Below the pieces are notes generated by a model. That model saw nothing but the letters and a program-made list of their open reading frames with translations, was not told where the DNA came from and did no database searches. From Mixophyes australis (taxonomy: Eukaryota > Chordata > Amphibia > Anura > Limnodynastidae), in contig JAVHZZ010000011.1 of assembly GCA_036250195.1 (NCBI GenBank), forward strand, positions 59,586,919 through 59,650,918: a DNA stretch of 64,000 nt. Reading direction: 5' to 3'. The position numbers were made by a program, and so were the translations under genes. The stretch's first letter is position 1. Each line of letters begins with the position of its first letter. This document shows positions 40,726-51,740 of this stretch, piece after piece.

Positions 40726-42240
40726 CAAACTAACTAATTCCTTTGACAGGTTTTTTATACTCACACGCCCTCTATATGACATTACGATTTTCATCCAATA
40801 GTTTGTAGTTCAGTTCTACGTAATGAAATGAATTGATTGACGTTGGATTGAGCCTATCTGTCCGCCTCACAGAAAGACGTGATTGGTTAGAACCCGATTT
40901 CATTCATACAAGCTGATATGTAGTGAACATCAGTCCTATTACTGAAGGGCTACGATCCTATGTTCCGTAGTTCTTTGATTGACTTAGAATTATGCCTATC
41001 TATTCATAGCTCTAAGTTAGGAACCGCCTCTCAGGAAGCAAGATTGGTCAAAACCCGATTTCATTCATAGCAACCAATATAAAGTGGACATACGTCCTGT
41101 TGTTGTATGATTACAGCCATATATTCCTTTTAATGGACAAATCTATTAAAGGACAGACAGGGTTAATTCATGCGTCAGTGTATGTAGCATGAATGTATGA
41201 TATGAGGTGAACATTATATGTCAAAAATAAAATAAATAATCATATTTCTAATAACTAGAAAGATATAATTCGCTAATGGTTAGATGGAATTATATAACAT
41301 ACTTCGTGATAATCGAGTGGTCTCTTACAGCGATCTCTACCTCAGATCCTGTCAGGGATTTGATAAACTTCAAATGTCAATGTACCCTGTAGTGCTAATC
41401 TATAACAAATAACGGCAAATGAAACTAAAACTAAAAGCATGATGACCATACATAAAGAGAGGGTTAAGAAAAAATATTAATAATAATCATAGTACCCCAA
41501 AGGTGCTAAATGTGACTATAAAGATGTTCTATCAGTATAGTGTCTAATAATTGGTAATCTTAACTATTACTGTAAACTAAAAGAGTTTATTTGCGAATTC
41601 ATGTAATAAGGACTTATTAATTTAGTAAAAAAACGCATAAGTCAATGTAAAGGTGTACCATATCAGTGTAGAAATTACTAAATAATGAGTATAGGTCCAT
41701 ATGTCATGATAGCATAGGTAGCTCATTGTCAAACCAGTGACTAACGGAACCAATAGTTCATATATATGTTTACATATAAATTGCTGTGGGAAAATCATCT
41801 ATCCATGACTTATTTTGTATTTTATATGTGCATATATATTAGAGATGGTCACTGACCCCCGTGTTTTGGTTTTGGATTCGGTTTTGGATCTGGATTACCG
41901 TCGTGTTTTGGTTTTGGTTTTGGTTTTGCAAAACCTCCATTGCGTGTTTTGGTTTTGGTTTTGGTTTTGTTTGGTTTTGTTTTGCTATTTTTTGGGAAAA
42001 TCCATGTTTTTGGGCCTAAATTAACCCAATTTAGTGCTCCAACTGTTTTAGAGACAAGTAATCTAATTGTTGAGGTAATAAATCATCCAAAAAAACAGTT
42101 TAATTCTTCGTTGGTAGGCCTATTCTACACACAAAACAGATTGTCTTCCTCTCCATCTATGCATATTGGCAATGCAGCCATCGTCTTTGAATGTATATTA
42201 CACCCTACACTTATAGTTAAATATGTAAAGAAATGAAAAA

Positions 42241-42660
42241 AGCCAGTTTGGTTTCTGTCTCTCAAGGCCCCCCTCCACTTGTATAAAATACCAAAAAATT
42301 CAGCCATTATAGACTGTACAATATTAATTGACATGGAGAAAGCCAGTTTGGTTTCTGTCTCTCAAGGCCCCCCTCCACTTGTATAAAATACCAAAAAATT
42401 CAGCCATTATAGACTGTACAATATTAATTGACATGGAGAAAGCCAGTTTGGTTTCTGTCTCTCTAGGCCCCCCTCCACTTGTATAAAATACTAAAAAATT
42501 CAGCCATTATAGACTGTACAATATTAATTGACATGGAGAAAGACAGTTTGAGGTCACTCTGTCTCTCTAGGCCCCCCTCCACTTGTATAAAATACCAAAA
42601 AATTCAGCCATTATAGACTGTACAATATTAATTGACATGGAAAAAGCCAGTTTAGGGTCA
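42241..42660. repeat. 100-bp tandem array near the hAT 3' end, about 4 copies
   Basis: Units start AGCCAGTTTGGTTTCTGTCT at 42241, 42341 and 42441, then AGACAGTTTGAGGTCACTCTG at 42541 with a longer 106-bp unit, and a partial unit at about 42647. Each holds CCCCCCTCCACTTGTATAAA and ATAGACTGTACAATATTAAT. It lies just after the stop codon of the transposase (42827) in gene direction. Confidence 0.92.
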
Positions 42661-42826
42661 CTCTGTCTATGACACCCTACCCTTAAGGATAAATTGCCCT
42701 AACAGCAGCCTTTCAAGATGGTATGTGATATGGAAATGCCACAAGTCCCTTTCCTCTTTGGGGGTAGATTGCACCCTACACTTACATAGAAAGTTTTAAA
42801 AAGATGTTATCGGCATCATCTTCAGC

Positions 42827-45727
42827 TTAATCCTCACCCTCATCAGTGTGTACGTCATCATCACAGACTATCAATTCATCGCCGCTTGAATCCGCCATTA
42901 GAGAACAGTCAGTGCTTGGATGTCTTGGATGGTGAAGGCCTTCCTCGTGGAAGATGTAGTTCATTTTTATAAACATCATTTTCTCCACATTTTTGGGAAG
43001 TAACCTTCTACGGCGATCACTGACTAAGTTCCCGGCTGTGCTGAACACTCGTTCAGAGTACACACTGGAGGGTGGGCAGCTTAGGTATTGCAAAGCAAGT
43101 TTGTACATGGGTTTCCAAATGGCCTGCTTTTCTTCCCAGTAAGGAAAGGGACTGTTTGACATTTCCATATCAACTACCTCTTGAAAGTAATCCTCCACCA
43201 TCCTTTGCATGTTTATACTCATATTGGATGGAGTTATGGGCAAAGTGACACATTTTTTTGAAAAATCCTTCAAACCAGCCCAGATGTTAAATTGTTCTGG
43301 TCTGCCCCCTGTGTCTTCCCTGCTTCTTTTTTGGAAATTTAATTTTTTACGAGCAACAGCTTGAGAAAGTGAAGGAGGACACGTCGTCAAGCCGAGGCCC
43401 AGTTCAGCGGCCAACTTGCTGAGCAATAGCTCCTTGCAAAAGTTCACATCTCGCTCATTTACGAGTAAAGACTCAATGTAGGTTTTAAACCTTGGATCAA
43501 GCACAGTGGCCAAAACGTACTGATCCGAGTTCAAGATCTTAATAACTCGAGGATCATTGTGAAGCGAATTAAGTACTTGATCGACAAGGCCAACATACTT
43601 TGCTGAATTGCTTGCTTTCAGCTCCTCCTTCATTTTCTCAAGCTGCTTTTCCAATAGTCTAATTAAAGGAATGACTTGGCTCAAACTAGCAGAGTCAGCA
43701 CTGACCTCACATGTCACAACTTCAAATGGTTTCAGCACCTTGCACAGCACTGAAAGGATTCCCCACTGTGCAAGAGTGAAATACATCCCCCCTCCTTTCC
43801 CAATGTCATGACTTGTGCAATATGCTTGGATGGCTTTGCGCTGTTCCTCCATCCTCTGAAGCATGTACAGGGTGGAATTCCACCGAGTTACCACCTCTTG
43901 CTTAAGTTGGTGGCAGGGCAAGTTAAACTGCTCTTGGAGCTGCTGTAATCTCCTACATGCTGTGGCTGAATGCCTGAAATGGCCTGAAATTTTACGGGCC
44001 ACCGAAAGCATCTCCTGCACCTCACGGTTATTTCGTAGGAAGCTCTGCACCACCAAGTTGATGGTGTGAGCAAAACAGGGAATATGTTGGAAATCACCCA
44101 GCTGTAATGCTCGCACTATATTGTTGGCGTTATCTGAAATGACATACCCTGGGGAGAGTCCGAGTGGTATAAGCCATGCATCAATCACATCTCTCAGTTT
44201 GCGTAACAAATTGTCAGCCGTATGCCTGTTAGTGAAGCCGGTGATACAAAGAGTGGCCTGCCTGTGACAAATGTTACGTAGTGGTGTACATGCTGCTGCT
44301 GTTCCTGCTGGTGAAGGTGAATGACCAACCCAGTGGGCTGTCACAGTCATATAGTCTTTGGTTTGGCCACTTCCACTTGTCCACATATCTGTGGTTAAGT
44401 GAACAGTGGGCAGAATGGCATTTTTCAGCGCAATCTCTACATTTTTACACACTTTTTGGTATAGTTGTGGAATAGCTTTACGGGAGAAATGGTGTCGCGA
44501 TGGAATTCTGTAACGCGGACACAAAACCTCAATTAACTGTGAAAAACCAGCTGCGTTTATTGTGGAGATTGGACGCAGATCTAACACTAACATTGCAGCC
44601 ATGGCGTCTGTGATTCGCTTGGCGACTGGGTGACTGCTGTCATATTTGCTTCCCCTCGCAAATGATTGTTTCACAGTTAATTGCTGAAATGTAGGACTGC
44701 TCATTTTATTCACCTGCCTCTGGGATGACGATTCACCCCCAGCAGCAGCAACAGCAGCAGCAGGACTAACGCTTTCTTCAGAGGAATCAATAATAGTGCC
44801 GGAGTCATCCAGCCTTAAGTGGGATGCCGGGCTAACTCCGAGCGCTACTGAGGATATTGATGAGGATGGTGTGGTGGGTGTATTTTGTAGCCGTCGGTAT
44901 GTCGGTGAGCGGAGGGTCTTAGCTGATGAGGGAGTGCTTGTATTCTTTTGGGAAGAACTTTCAGCTTTTCCCAACACTTTGCCATGAACTCTCGTTAAAT
45001 GGCGTAACATAGACGAGGTTCCAAGATGGTTAAGGTCCCTCCCTCGACTGACTGTGGCTTGACATACACTACAAATGGCTATACAATTGTTGTCTGGATT
45101 TGGGTAGAAATAATTCCACACATAAGAAGTGGATTTTTTTGTTTTATGCCCAGGCATGACAATGGCCTTTTTCTTGTCACGTGCCAGAACTGCTGCCACT
45201 GGTGCAGGACTTACACAAACAACCTCATCCTCATCAACATCCTCATTAGCGCCCTCGTCGCCTACACAAATCTCCCCCTCATCCTCTTCTAATTCCAAAG
45301 TGGCATCCTCAATTTGGGTATCACCGGCTACACTCGGGCTATTAAGGCACACATCAGCAGAATGCTCACGATTAGACATCCCACTGTTGGATGGACTCTC
45401 CACAGGGATTGTTGTCATTTGTGAATCAGAGCAAATATTCTCCTGTAATGCCTCACTGTTATCTTGCAGCTCGGCTTTGACGCGTAACAGTAGTTGTGCA
45501 CCAATTGTAGGCTGGGTAACTTTTTGGGATCTGCCACTAATAGCCAAAGGTGAAGGCCTCATTCTCTCTTTGCCACTGCGTTTGGTTTTTGTTTTTTGCA
45601 CTAATTTGAAAACACTCTGTTGTTTGACATCGCCTTGGCCAGATGACGTACTGGGAACACTAACATCAGGACTGGTGACAGAACCTGGTTGCTCATTTAG
45701 ATCATATGTGGACTGCTTTGAATCCAT
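42827..45727 (-). CDS. hAT transposase with BED zinc finger
   Basis: This 966-residue frame, free of stops, encodes the enzyme that cuts and pastes the element. The N-terminal 190 residues are low in structure, with an acidic stretch (DEGEICVGDEGANEDVDEDE). A BED zinc finger follows at about 195-255: SYVWNYFYPNP, then C-x2-C (CSVC) and H-x4-H (HLTRVH), for DNA binding. A poly-Ala patch lies at about 325. The RNase H-like catalytic fold includes TTDMWTSGSGQTKDYM, GYVISDNANNIVRALQ, HIPCFAHTINLVVQ and VTRWNSTLYMLQRM. The C-terminal dimerisation block reads LQYLSCPPSSVYSERVFSTAGNLV and LLPKNVEKMMFIKMN. The length and layout are typical of ZBED-related hAT transposases. The start codon is 14 bp from the 100-bp array. 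Confidence 0.93.
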   Translation of the reverse strand: MDSKQSTYDLNEQPGSVTSPDVSVPSTSSGQGDVKQQSVFKLVQKTKTKRSGKERMRPSPLAISGRSQKVTQPTIGAQLLLRVKAELQDNSEALQENICSDSQMTTIPVESPSNSGMSNREHSADVCLNSPSVAGDTQIEDATLELEEDEGEICVGDEGANEDVDEDEVVCVSPAPVAAVLARDKKKAIVMPGHKTKKSTSYVWNYFYPNPDNNCIAICSVCQATVSRGRDLNHLGTSSMLRHLTRVHGKVLGKAESSSQKNTSTPSSAKTLRSPTYRRLQNTPTTPSSSISSVALGVSPASHLRLDDSGTIIDSSEESVSPAAAVAAAGGESSSQRQVNKMSSPTFQQLTVKQSFARGSKYDSSHPVAKRITDAMAAMLVLDLRPISTINAAGFSQLIEVLCPRYRIPSRHHFSRKAIPQLYQKVCKNVEIALKNAILPTVHLTTDMWTSGSGQTKDYMTVTAHWVGHSPSPAGTAAACTPLRNICHRQATLCITGFTNRHTADNLLRKLRDVIDAWLIPLGLSPGYVISDNANNIVRALQLGDFQHIPCFAHTINLVVQSFLRNNREVQEMLSVARKISGHFRHSATACRRLQQLQEQFNLPCHQLKQEVVTRWNSTLYMLQRMEEQRKAIQAYCTSHDIGKGGGMYFTLAQWGILSVLCKVLKPFEVVTCEVSADSASLSQVIPLIRLLEKQLEKMKEELKASNSAKYVGLVDQVLNSLHNDPRVIKILNSDQYVLATVLDPRFKTYIESLLVNERDVNFCKELLLSKLAAELGLGLTTCPPSLSQAVARKKLNFQKRSREDTGGRPEQFNIWAGLKDFSKKCVTLPITPSNMSINMQRMVEDYFQEVVDMEMSNSPFPYWEEKQAIWKPMYKLALQYLSCPPSSVYSERVFSTAGNLVSDRRRRLLPKNVEKMMFIKMNYIFHEEGLHHPRHPSTDCSLMADSSGDELIVCDDDVHTDEGED

Positions 45728-45740
45728 TCTGAGCGCAAAC

Positions 45741-47055
45741 CACTGGGGAGTGCTAAAAATTATTTAGTAGATACTGCTGACAGATATGACTTTTGACAGC
45801 CAGAAATATTAATGCACAATTAGGGAGGACACCCCAAAAACACTGAGGAGTGCTAAAAATTATTTAGTAGATACTGCTGACAGAAATGACTTTTGACAGC
45901 CAGAAATATTAATGCACAATTAGGGAGGACACCCCAAAAGCACTGAGGAGTGCTAAAAATTATTTAGTAGATACTGCTGACAGATATGACTTTTGACAGC
46001 CAGAAATATTAATGCACAATTAGGGAGGACACCCCAAAAACACTGAGGAGTGCTAAAAATTATTTAGTAGATACTGCTGACAGAAATGACTTTTGACAGC
46101 CAGAAATATTAATGCACAATTAGGGAGGACACCCCAAAAGCACTGAGGAGTGCTAAAAATTATTTAGTAGATACTGCTGACAGATATGACTTTTGACAGC
46201 CAGAAATATTAATGCACAATTAGGGAGGACACCCCAAAAACACTGAGGAGTGCTAAAAATTATTTAGTAGATACTGCTGACAGATATGACTTTTGACAGC
46301 CAGAAATATTAATGCACAATTAGGGAGGACACCCCAAAAACACTGAGGAGTGCTAAAAATTATTTAGTAGATTCTGCTGACAGTTATGACTTTTGACAGC
46401 CAGAAATATTAATGCACAATTAGGGAGGACACCCCAAAAGCACTGAGGAGTGCTAAAAATTATTTAGTAGATACTGCTGACAGATATGACTTTTGACAGC
46501 CAGAAATATTAATGCACAATTAGGGAGGACACCCCAAAAACACTGAGGAGTGCTAAAAATTATTTAGTAGATACTGCTGACAGATATGACTTTTGACAGC
46601 CAGAAATATTAATGCACAATTAGGGAGGACACCCCAAAAACACTGAGGAGTGCTAAAAATTATTTAGTAGATTCTGCTGACAGTTATGACTTTTGACAGC
46701 CAGAAATATTAATGCACAATTAGGGAGGACACCCCAAAAACACTGAGGAGTGCTAAAAATTATTTAGTAGATACTGCTGACAGAAATGACTTTTGACAGC
46801 CAGAAATATTAATGCACAATTAGGGAGGACACCCCAAAAGCACTGAGGAGTGCTACAAATTATTTAGTAGATACTGCTGACAGATATGACTTTTGACAGC
46901 CAGAAATATTAATGCACAATTAGGGAGGACACCCCAAAAGCACTGAGGAGTGCTACAAATTATTTAGTAGATACTGCTGACAGATATGACTTTTGACAGC
47001 CAGAAATATTAATGCACAATTATGGGGGACACCCCAAAAGCGCTGGGGAGTGCCA
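45741..47055. repeat. 100-bp tandem array upstream of the transposase gene, 13 copies
   Basis: Units of exactly 100 bp begin at 45741, 45841 and so on to 46941, with a diverged partial unit at 47041. Each starts CACTGAGGAGTGCTAAAAAT and ends GGACACCCCAAAAA/G. Copies differ mainly at ATACTGC or ATTCTGC, AGATATGAC or AGAAATGAC or AGTTATGAC, and the last base. The patterns recur at 200- and 300-bp steps, a sign of block-wise duplication. The array occupies nearly all the space between the 5' end of the element and the ATG. Confidence 0.95.
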
Positions 47056-47528
47056 AATATGAAGAAAAAATAATAAACCTCTATCCTCCTCTCTGCACTA
47101 GCGATTTTGGTTAGAGCAATTGCAAGAACAATATTGTATTCTCTGTCCCTGCTCTAATTAGCCTATGACTACACCCTGCTCTCTCCCTCTGTCAAATGGC
47201 GGTGGATTGCTGTGGAGGCGTGTATTTATAAAGTTGAAGTATCGCGAGAACCGAGTCCCGAGATCCGACGACGTCACAATGACGTTCGGCCTCGATTTGG
47301 ATTCGGAATGGGCGGGAGAGTACCGAGCTGCTCAGCTCGGTACTCGGATACCCAAAGTTCGGGTGGGTTCGGTTCTCGGAGAACCGGACCCGCCCATCTC
47401 TAATATATATATACATCTACATACATATACCAACATGCATGTATATGTCTTTCCCCCCCCCCCACTCAATTGTATATCTCTCTATAGGGTGATAAGGTTT
47501 CTAAAGAAATACTGTACAGTTATTATTC

Positions 47529-50500
47529 TCATTGAGACCTTTTGGCTGTACCGTATCCATTAAAAAAAATCATTTTAGATTCTCTTTTCAACAGTTCTTG
47601 TTTGAGGTCTCCTCCTCTAATACCCAGATTAATTTTTTCTATCCCACACGCTGTAAGATGTATAGGATTCCCATTGTGTTTATTTAAAAAATGCCTCCCA
47701 ACTGTAGTCAATGTCCTAAATCTTTTCAGGTCTTGTTCTGCCTTACGGATATTTCCAATATGTTCCAATAGTCTTTGTTTGAGGTGTCTACTGGTCATTC
47801 CAATATAGCTTAAACCACAAGTGCAAGTAAGGCAATATATAAAACTTTTGATAGTATGCTCTTTGTGAAATCTATCTTTAAATGTTTTTTTTTTCTCGCG
47901 AACTTACAAGCTTTGCACCTTCCACACAGAAAGAAACCAGTTGCTTTGTTTAGAATCCCTGTTATAGAATTCTTTTGAGATTGAAAATGGGTATGTACTA
48001 AGATATCCAGGAGATTTTTGGATCTTCTCCAGCTTGTGGGGATTCTATTTCCCACCGCTTCTTGGAAGTTATGATCTGATTGCAGATCACCTATATGTTT
48101 TTGTTGTATCAATTGAATTCCACGCCATTGTTTATTGAATGTACTAATAAATTTTATTTGTGTGTTGTCAGATTTATCACGCCTTTCTGGAAAAATTAAT
48201 CTCTCTCTTACTATTTTGTTTGTTTCATTATAGGATTTCTTTATCAGAAGGATTTGCTATAACCTCTTTTAAGGAGTCTTGTACGTAATTCATTCACTCG
48301 TTTCTGAAAAGTTATTTGGTTGCCGCAGTGACGTTTTGTGAGTAAATATTCCCTTTTGGGGATACCCTTGATCGTTGCTGGGAGGTGAGAACTAGAGGCA
48401 TGTAAAATACTATTTGTCGTTGTCTTTTTTCTGAACATATCTGTACTCAGTTCTCTGTTTTCAGTAACTGAGATAGTAAAATCCAAAAATGTTACCTGTG
48501 TGGAGCTGACATCATAAGTAAGTTTCAGATTCATTTGGTTGATGTTCAGATGGTTTATGAATTATTTGAGGATTTGGACATCCGCCTCCCAAATAATAAA
48601 ATATTATCTATAAACCGTAACCAGACAGCGACAAATTGTGTATATTTCTCATTCTCAATAGAAAACACTGTCTCCCGCTCCCACCATCCCAGGTAAATAT
48701 TTGCATATGTGGGGGCACATGTTGTGCCCATCCCCGTACTTCTTACTTGCAAAAAGAATTGGCCATCAAAGATAAAATAATTTTTATATGGAATAAATTC
48801 TAGTAAGTTAAGGATGAAATTATTTGTTATTTTTTACTTTAGTGTCAAGAAATAGTTTGACTGCATAAACACCTCACTTATGTTCAATACTTGTGTAAAG
48901 TGCTTCTACGTCACATGTACATAACCACGTATCATCCTTAACTGAGATGTTCTGAAGTTTTCACAGAACATCAAGAGTGTCCCTCACATATGACAGTAGT
49001 GTATAAACAAATTCTCTTAAATGGGCATCCACATATATGCTGGCTTTCTCGGTCAGATTCCCAATGCCTGAGACAATGGGTCTGCCTGGTGGTTTCTTTT
49101 CGTTTTTATGGATCTTGGGTAGCACATAAAAGATAGATATTCTGGGATTTTCAAGCCATAAAAAATCATTGTCTACCTTGGTTATCACTCCTTCTTCTAA
49201 AGCATGGTTTATTAGCTGATGATATGTCTCCAAATAAGAGGTAGTGGGATTTGATGTCAATTTCTGGTAACAGTTTCTGTCATGAAGTTGATTTAATACT
49301 TCCATCCTGTAGTCTTCTGTGGATTAAAGGACAATATTACCTCCTTTATCCTTTTATGACCACATCCCCCCATTGACTAATTTCCTTATGGGCTTTCCTT
49401 TCCTCTACAGTGATATTAGAATTTTTATTATTGAACTTGTGTATCAGATCATCCAAATCATTAGAAACTACTTTCAAAAAGACCAAGACCTGAGAACAAA
49501 TCATAGGGTTGGGACAAAAAGTGGATTTCTTTTTCAACAGTATTTGTTTGTCAAGTTCTCTCTCTATTTCCAGATTCCTGTTGTAGTTTTTCTAATATAT
49601 TGTTCAATAGTAAATACTGAGATTAAAAAAAAATAGATTGAACTTCCTTTAATTCGGTTATACTAGGGGGATTTATGTTGGCTTCAACATTTCCTAAGGG
49701 GATGTCATTCTGTCTTTGTTTAAAAAATTTGTGTAGTAGCAATTTTCTGCCAAAAAGATATAAATCCTTTTCTATCTCAAATTGATTAATTTCCATTGTT
49801 GGATAAAATATTTTCTGAGTTTGAGTTTAATTCCTCTTAGACAAATTAATAATTCGTAAAAAATCATTTTGATCTTCTAATATTTTTGTCTTCTGCGTTG
49901 TCTCTGTGGGTTGTTGTCCCACTCTCGTTTTCTTAAATTTCTGACCCCCCCTTCTTGTTTTGTGCAATCTAGAGCTAATTCTTTCGATCTTGTACTTCTC
50001 CCCAAAAAACCTCTGAGGGAAGAGGGAGTATCTTTAGATCTTGTGGGACTCATTAATACTTCCTCATCTGAAGTCTCAGCTTCAGATGTAGTATGTCCTT
50101 CATTAAAATGATTATTATCAGTTGTACCTCTTGATTTATTCTATTTAAATATATTATTTTGTTCAAAATCATTTTTGTCTCTAGCAAATTTCCTTCTTTT
50201 CTTATCTTTAACCATTTGGTCAAAATCTTGAACCTCTTTTTTATATTTCTCATACGTTTTCTGACATCTTTACAGATTTTCAAATTCGTTCAATTTTTCA
50301 CCTAACCTTGTAATCTCTGTTGTGTGTTGATCATGTCTAATCAAGACTTTCTTAAGCTCATTTGAACACCTCAGAAGGATGCTCACCCATTCTTCTTTAA
50401 GTGTTGAGTTGGCCAGTTCAAATGCTGGATATATTTGAGGCCTCAGCCCTCTAGGTACAAGGTTATGTCTGATATAATTTTCAAAGGTTAATTTGTTCCA

Positions 50501-50668
50501 GAAGGTTTTGGTTTCTTTGATTAATATATATTTCAAGTCTATTAGATTTTCTGTCCAATGTTGGGCTGTAGTTTGTGAGGGCTGTGCATCACTAAAAAAA
50601 ACATTCGTTTTTTCATCCCATTTTTCCTGTCTTGTACTCAACTCTTGTCTAATATTAAAAGTTGTCAT
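47529..50668 (-). pseudogene. PLE A reverse transcriptase and GIY-YIG endonuclease, broken
   Basis: Read on the minus strand, the blocks in order are: an N-terminal part (50668-50270, TENLIDLKYILIKETKTFWNKLTFENYIRHNLVPRGLRP), LTVEERKAHKEIS-like and VVIKG before the RT (49537-49346), the Penelope RT motif YVLPKIHKNEKKPPGRPIVSG (about 49150), GMGTTCAPTYANIYLG (about 48690) and FIDNILLF (about 48610), then DFTISV and FRKKTTTNSILHASSSH (48534-48244), a cysteine cluster CGRCKACKF (about 47930), and the GIY-YIG endonuclease (YCLTCTCGLSYIGMTSRHLKQRLLEH when the frame break at 47800 is ignored). GIY-YIG plus this RT is specific to Penelope-like elements. Many stops and frameshifts are present. Confidence 0.85.
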
Positions 50669-50915
50669 ATTGATATTTGTTACTAATATCCTTGAATACA
50701 GGTAACTTATAATTATTTTTCTCTACCTACAAGTTCTCTAATAATCGTGCTGACGGAAAAGAGACTGATTAGAATTCGGTTGAAACAATAGTAACAAACT
50801 TAAAAAAGTTCCATCGCACAGATTACTGAGACTCTCCCTCTATATTACTCTCATAAAGTCTCCTCTTGATAGAGATATGAGGGGTGCTATCTATTAGCAA
50901 CATAAAATACGATAC

Positions 50916-51740
50916 TATAAACATGAAGAAAGGAAAGTTGTATTTGTAAAGATGCACTTCAACTCTCAACGATAGTACTGTGTGATAGTATTGTGCACTG
51001 TACCATACTTAAGGTAATAAAACTTAACTTTTATTAACCCAATAATAAAATAGAATAGCGAAATATAAAAATAATTAGTGAATATGATGTGTAAAGTGTA
51101 GGTGATTAAAATGCGCTGGAAGCACTTTCTATCCAAAAAATTTATCTGAAAATTGTTAGGTAACCCATATAATATTGGGCTCTGTATAACAATATAAATT
51201 ACTACAAATCCACAAGTTCTCCAATTGTCATCCTCTCATAACAATAACTTGGTAAAAAAAAACATATATATCATGGGAGGTGAATGGTCTAGTAATAGTA
51301 TAGACCAATAAGGGATTGGAGGAAATCAGAATTTCTGACACAATAGATTTAGATTTAATAACAGGTAAGTATCAATCTATGCATGTGAAGTATATAACAT
51401 GACCAATGTCCGTGCTTTACAATATGTACACAAAGTATACTGAAATTATCAATTATCTCTTCTCACTCTGCTTCCTAACATAGAGGAAGTAATAACTTCC
51501 ATATAGCGGGTTACTGTGAACAAAACCAGTAATACCATCTCAGACAGAATCATGAATCCATAATAGGATATCCATGCTCCCCAACATTAAATTTCTAAGG
51601 CTCTTGATGTTCACAACGCCTACTTCTATATAATATCTCCTAGACCAGCCTAATAAACCCAGCATATATCGTCATTATAGGTATCTGGACAATTACGGAG
51701 AGTGCATTGCTGACTACCTGTTTGAGCTCCACTAACTTTG
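50916..51740 (-). repeat. PLE A terminal repeat, long copy
   Basis: This is the 5'-side copy of the terminal repeat of PLE A, 825 bp including the 355-bp segment absent from the 39556-40022 copy. Confidence 0.85.

Larger units (their letters stand above)
41840..47402 (-). mobile_element. Complete BED-type hAT transposon, 5563 bp
   Basis: The ends are TAGAGATGG (41840) and CCATCTCTA (47402), inverted. ATATATAT lies on both sides (41832-41839 and 47403-47410), the 8-bp duplication of hAT elements, although the TA-rich site makes chance agreement easier. It holds one intact 966-codon transposase gene and two tandem arrays, each with a 100-bp period: one between the 5' end and the start codon, one near the 3' end. 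Subterminal sequence at about 47320-47395 is rich in short palindromes (TACCGAGCTGCTCAGCTCGGTA). It inserted in the 3' region of PLE A. Confidence 0.92.
39556..51740 (-). mobile_element. Penelope-like element A with repeated ends, carrying nested insertions
   Basis: On the minus strand the order is: terminal repeat (51740-50916), N-terminal coding part, RT, GIY-YIG endonuclease (to 47529), a long 3' region, then a second copy of the terminal repeat (40022-39556). The two repeats agree closely (for example GTGCACTGTACC, TATCCAAAAAATTTATCTGAAAAT, CACTAACTTTGG), but the 50916-51740 copy has about 355 bp more (51216-51570). Such direct pseudo-LTRs are known for Penelope elements. A hAT-type MITE (40105-40694) and a complete hAT transposon (41840-47402) inserted into the 3' region. 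The coding part is broken in many places. Confidence 0.8.

Noticed and set aside
45741..47055. Regular repeat array that might suggest CRISPR
   Set aside because: The 100-bp units are head-to-tail with no unique spacers, lie inside a eukaryotic hAT transposon, and have no cas genes.
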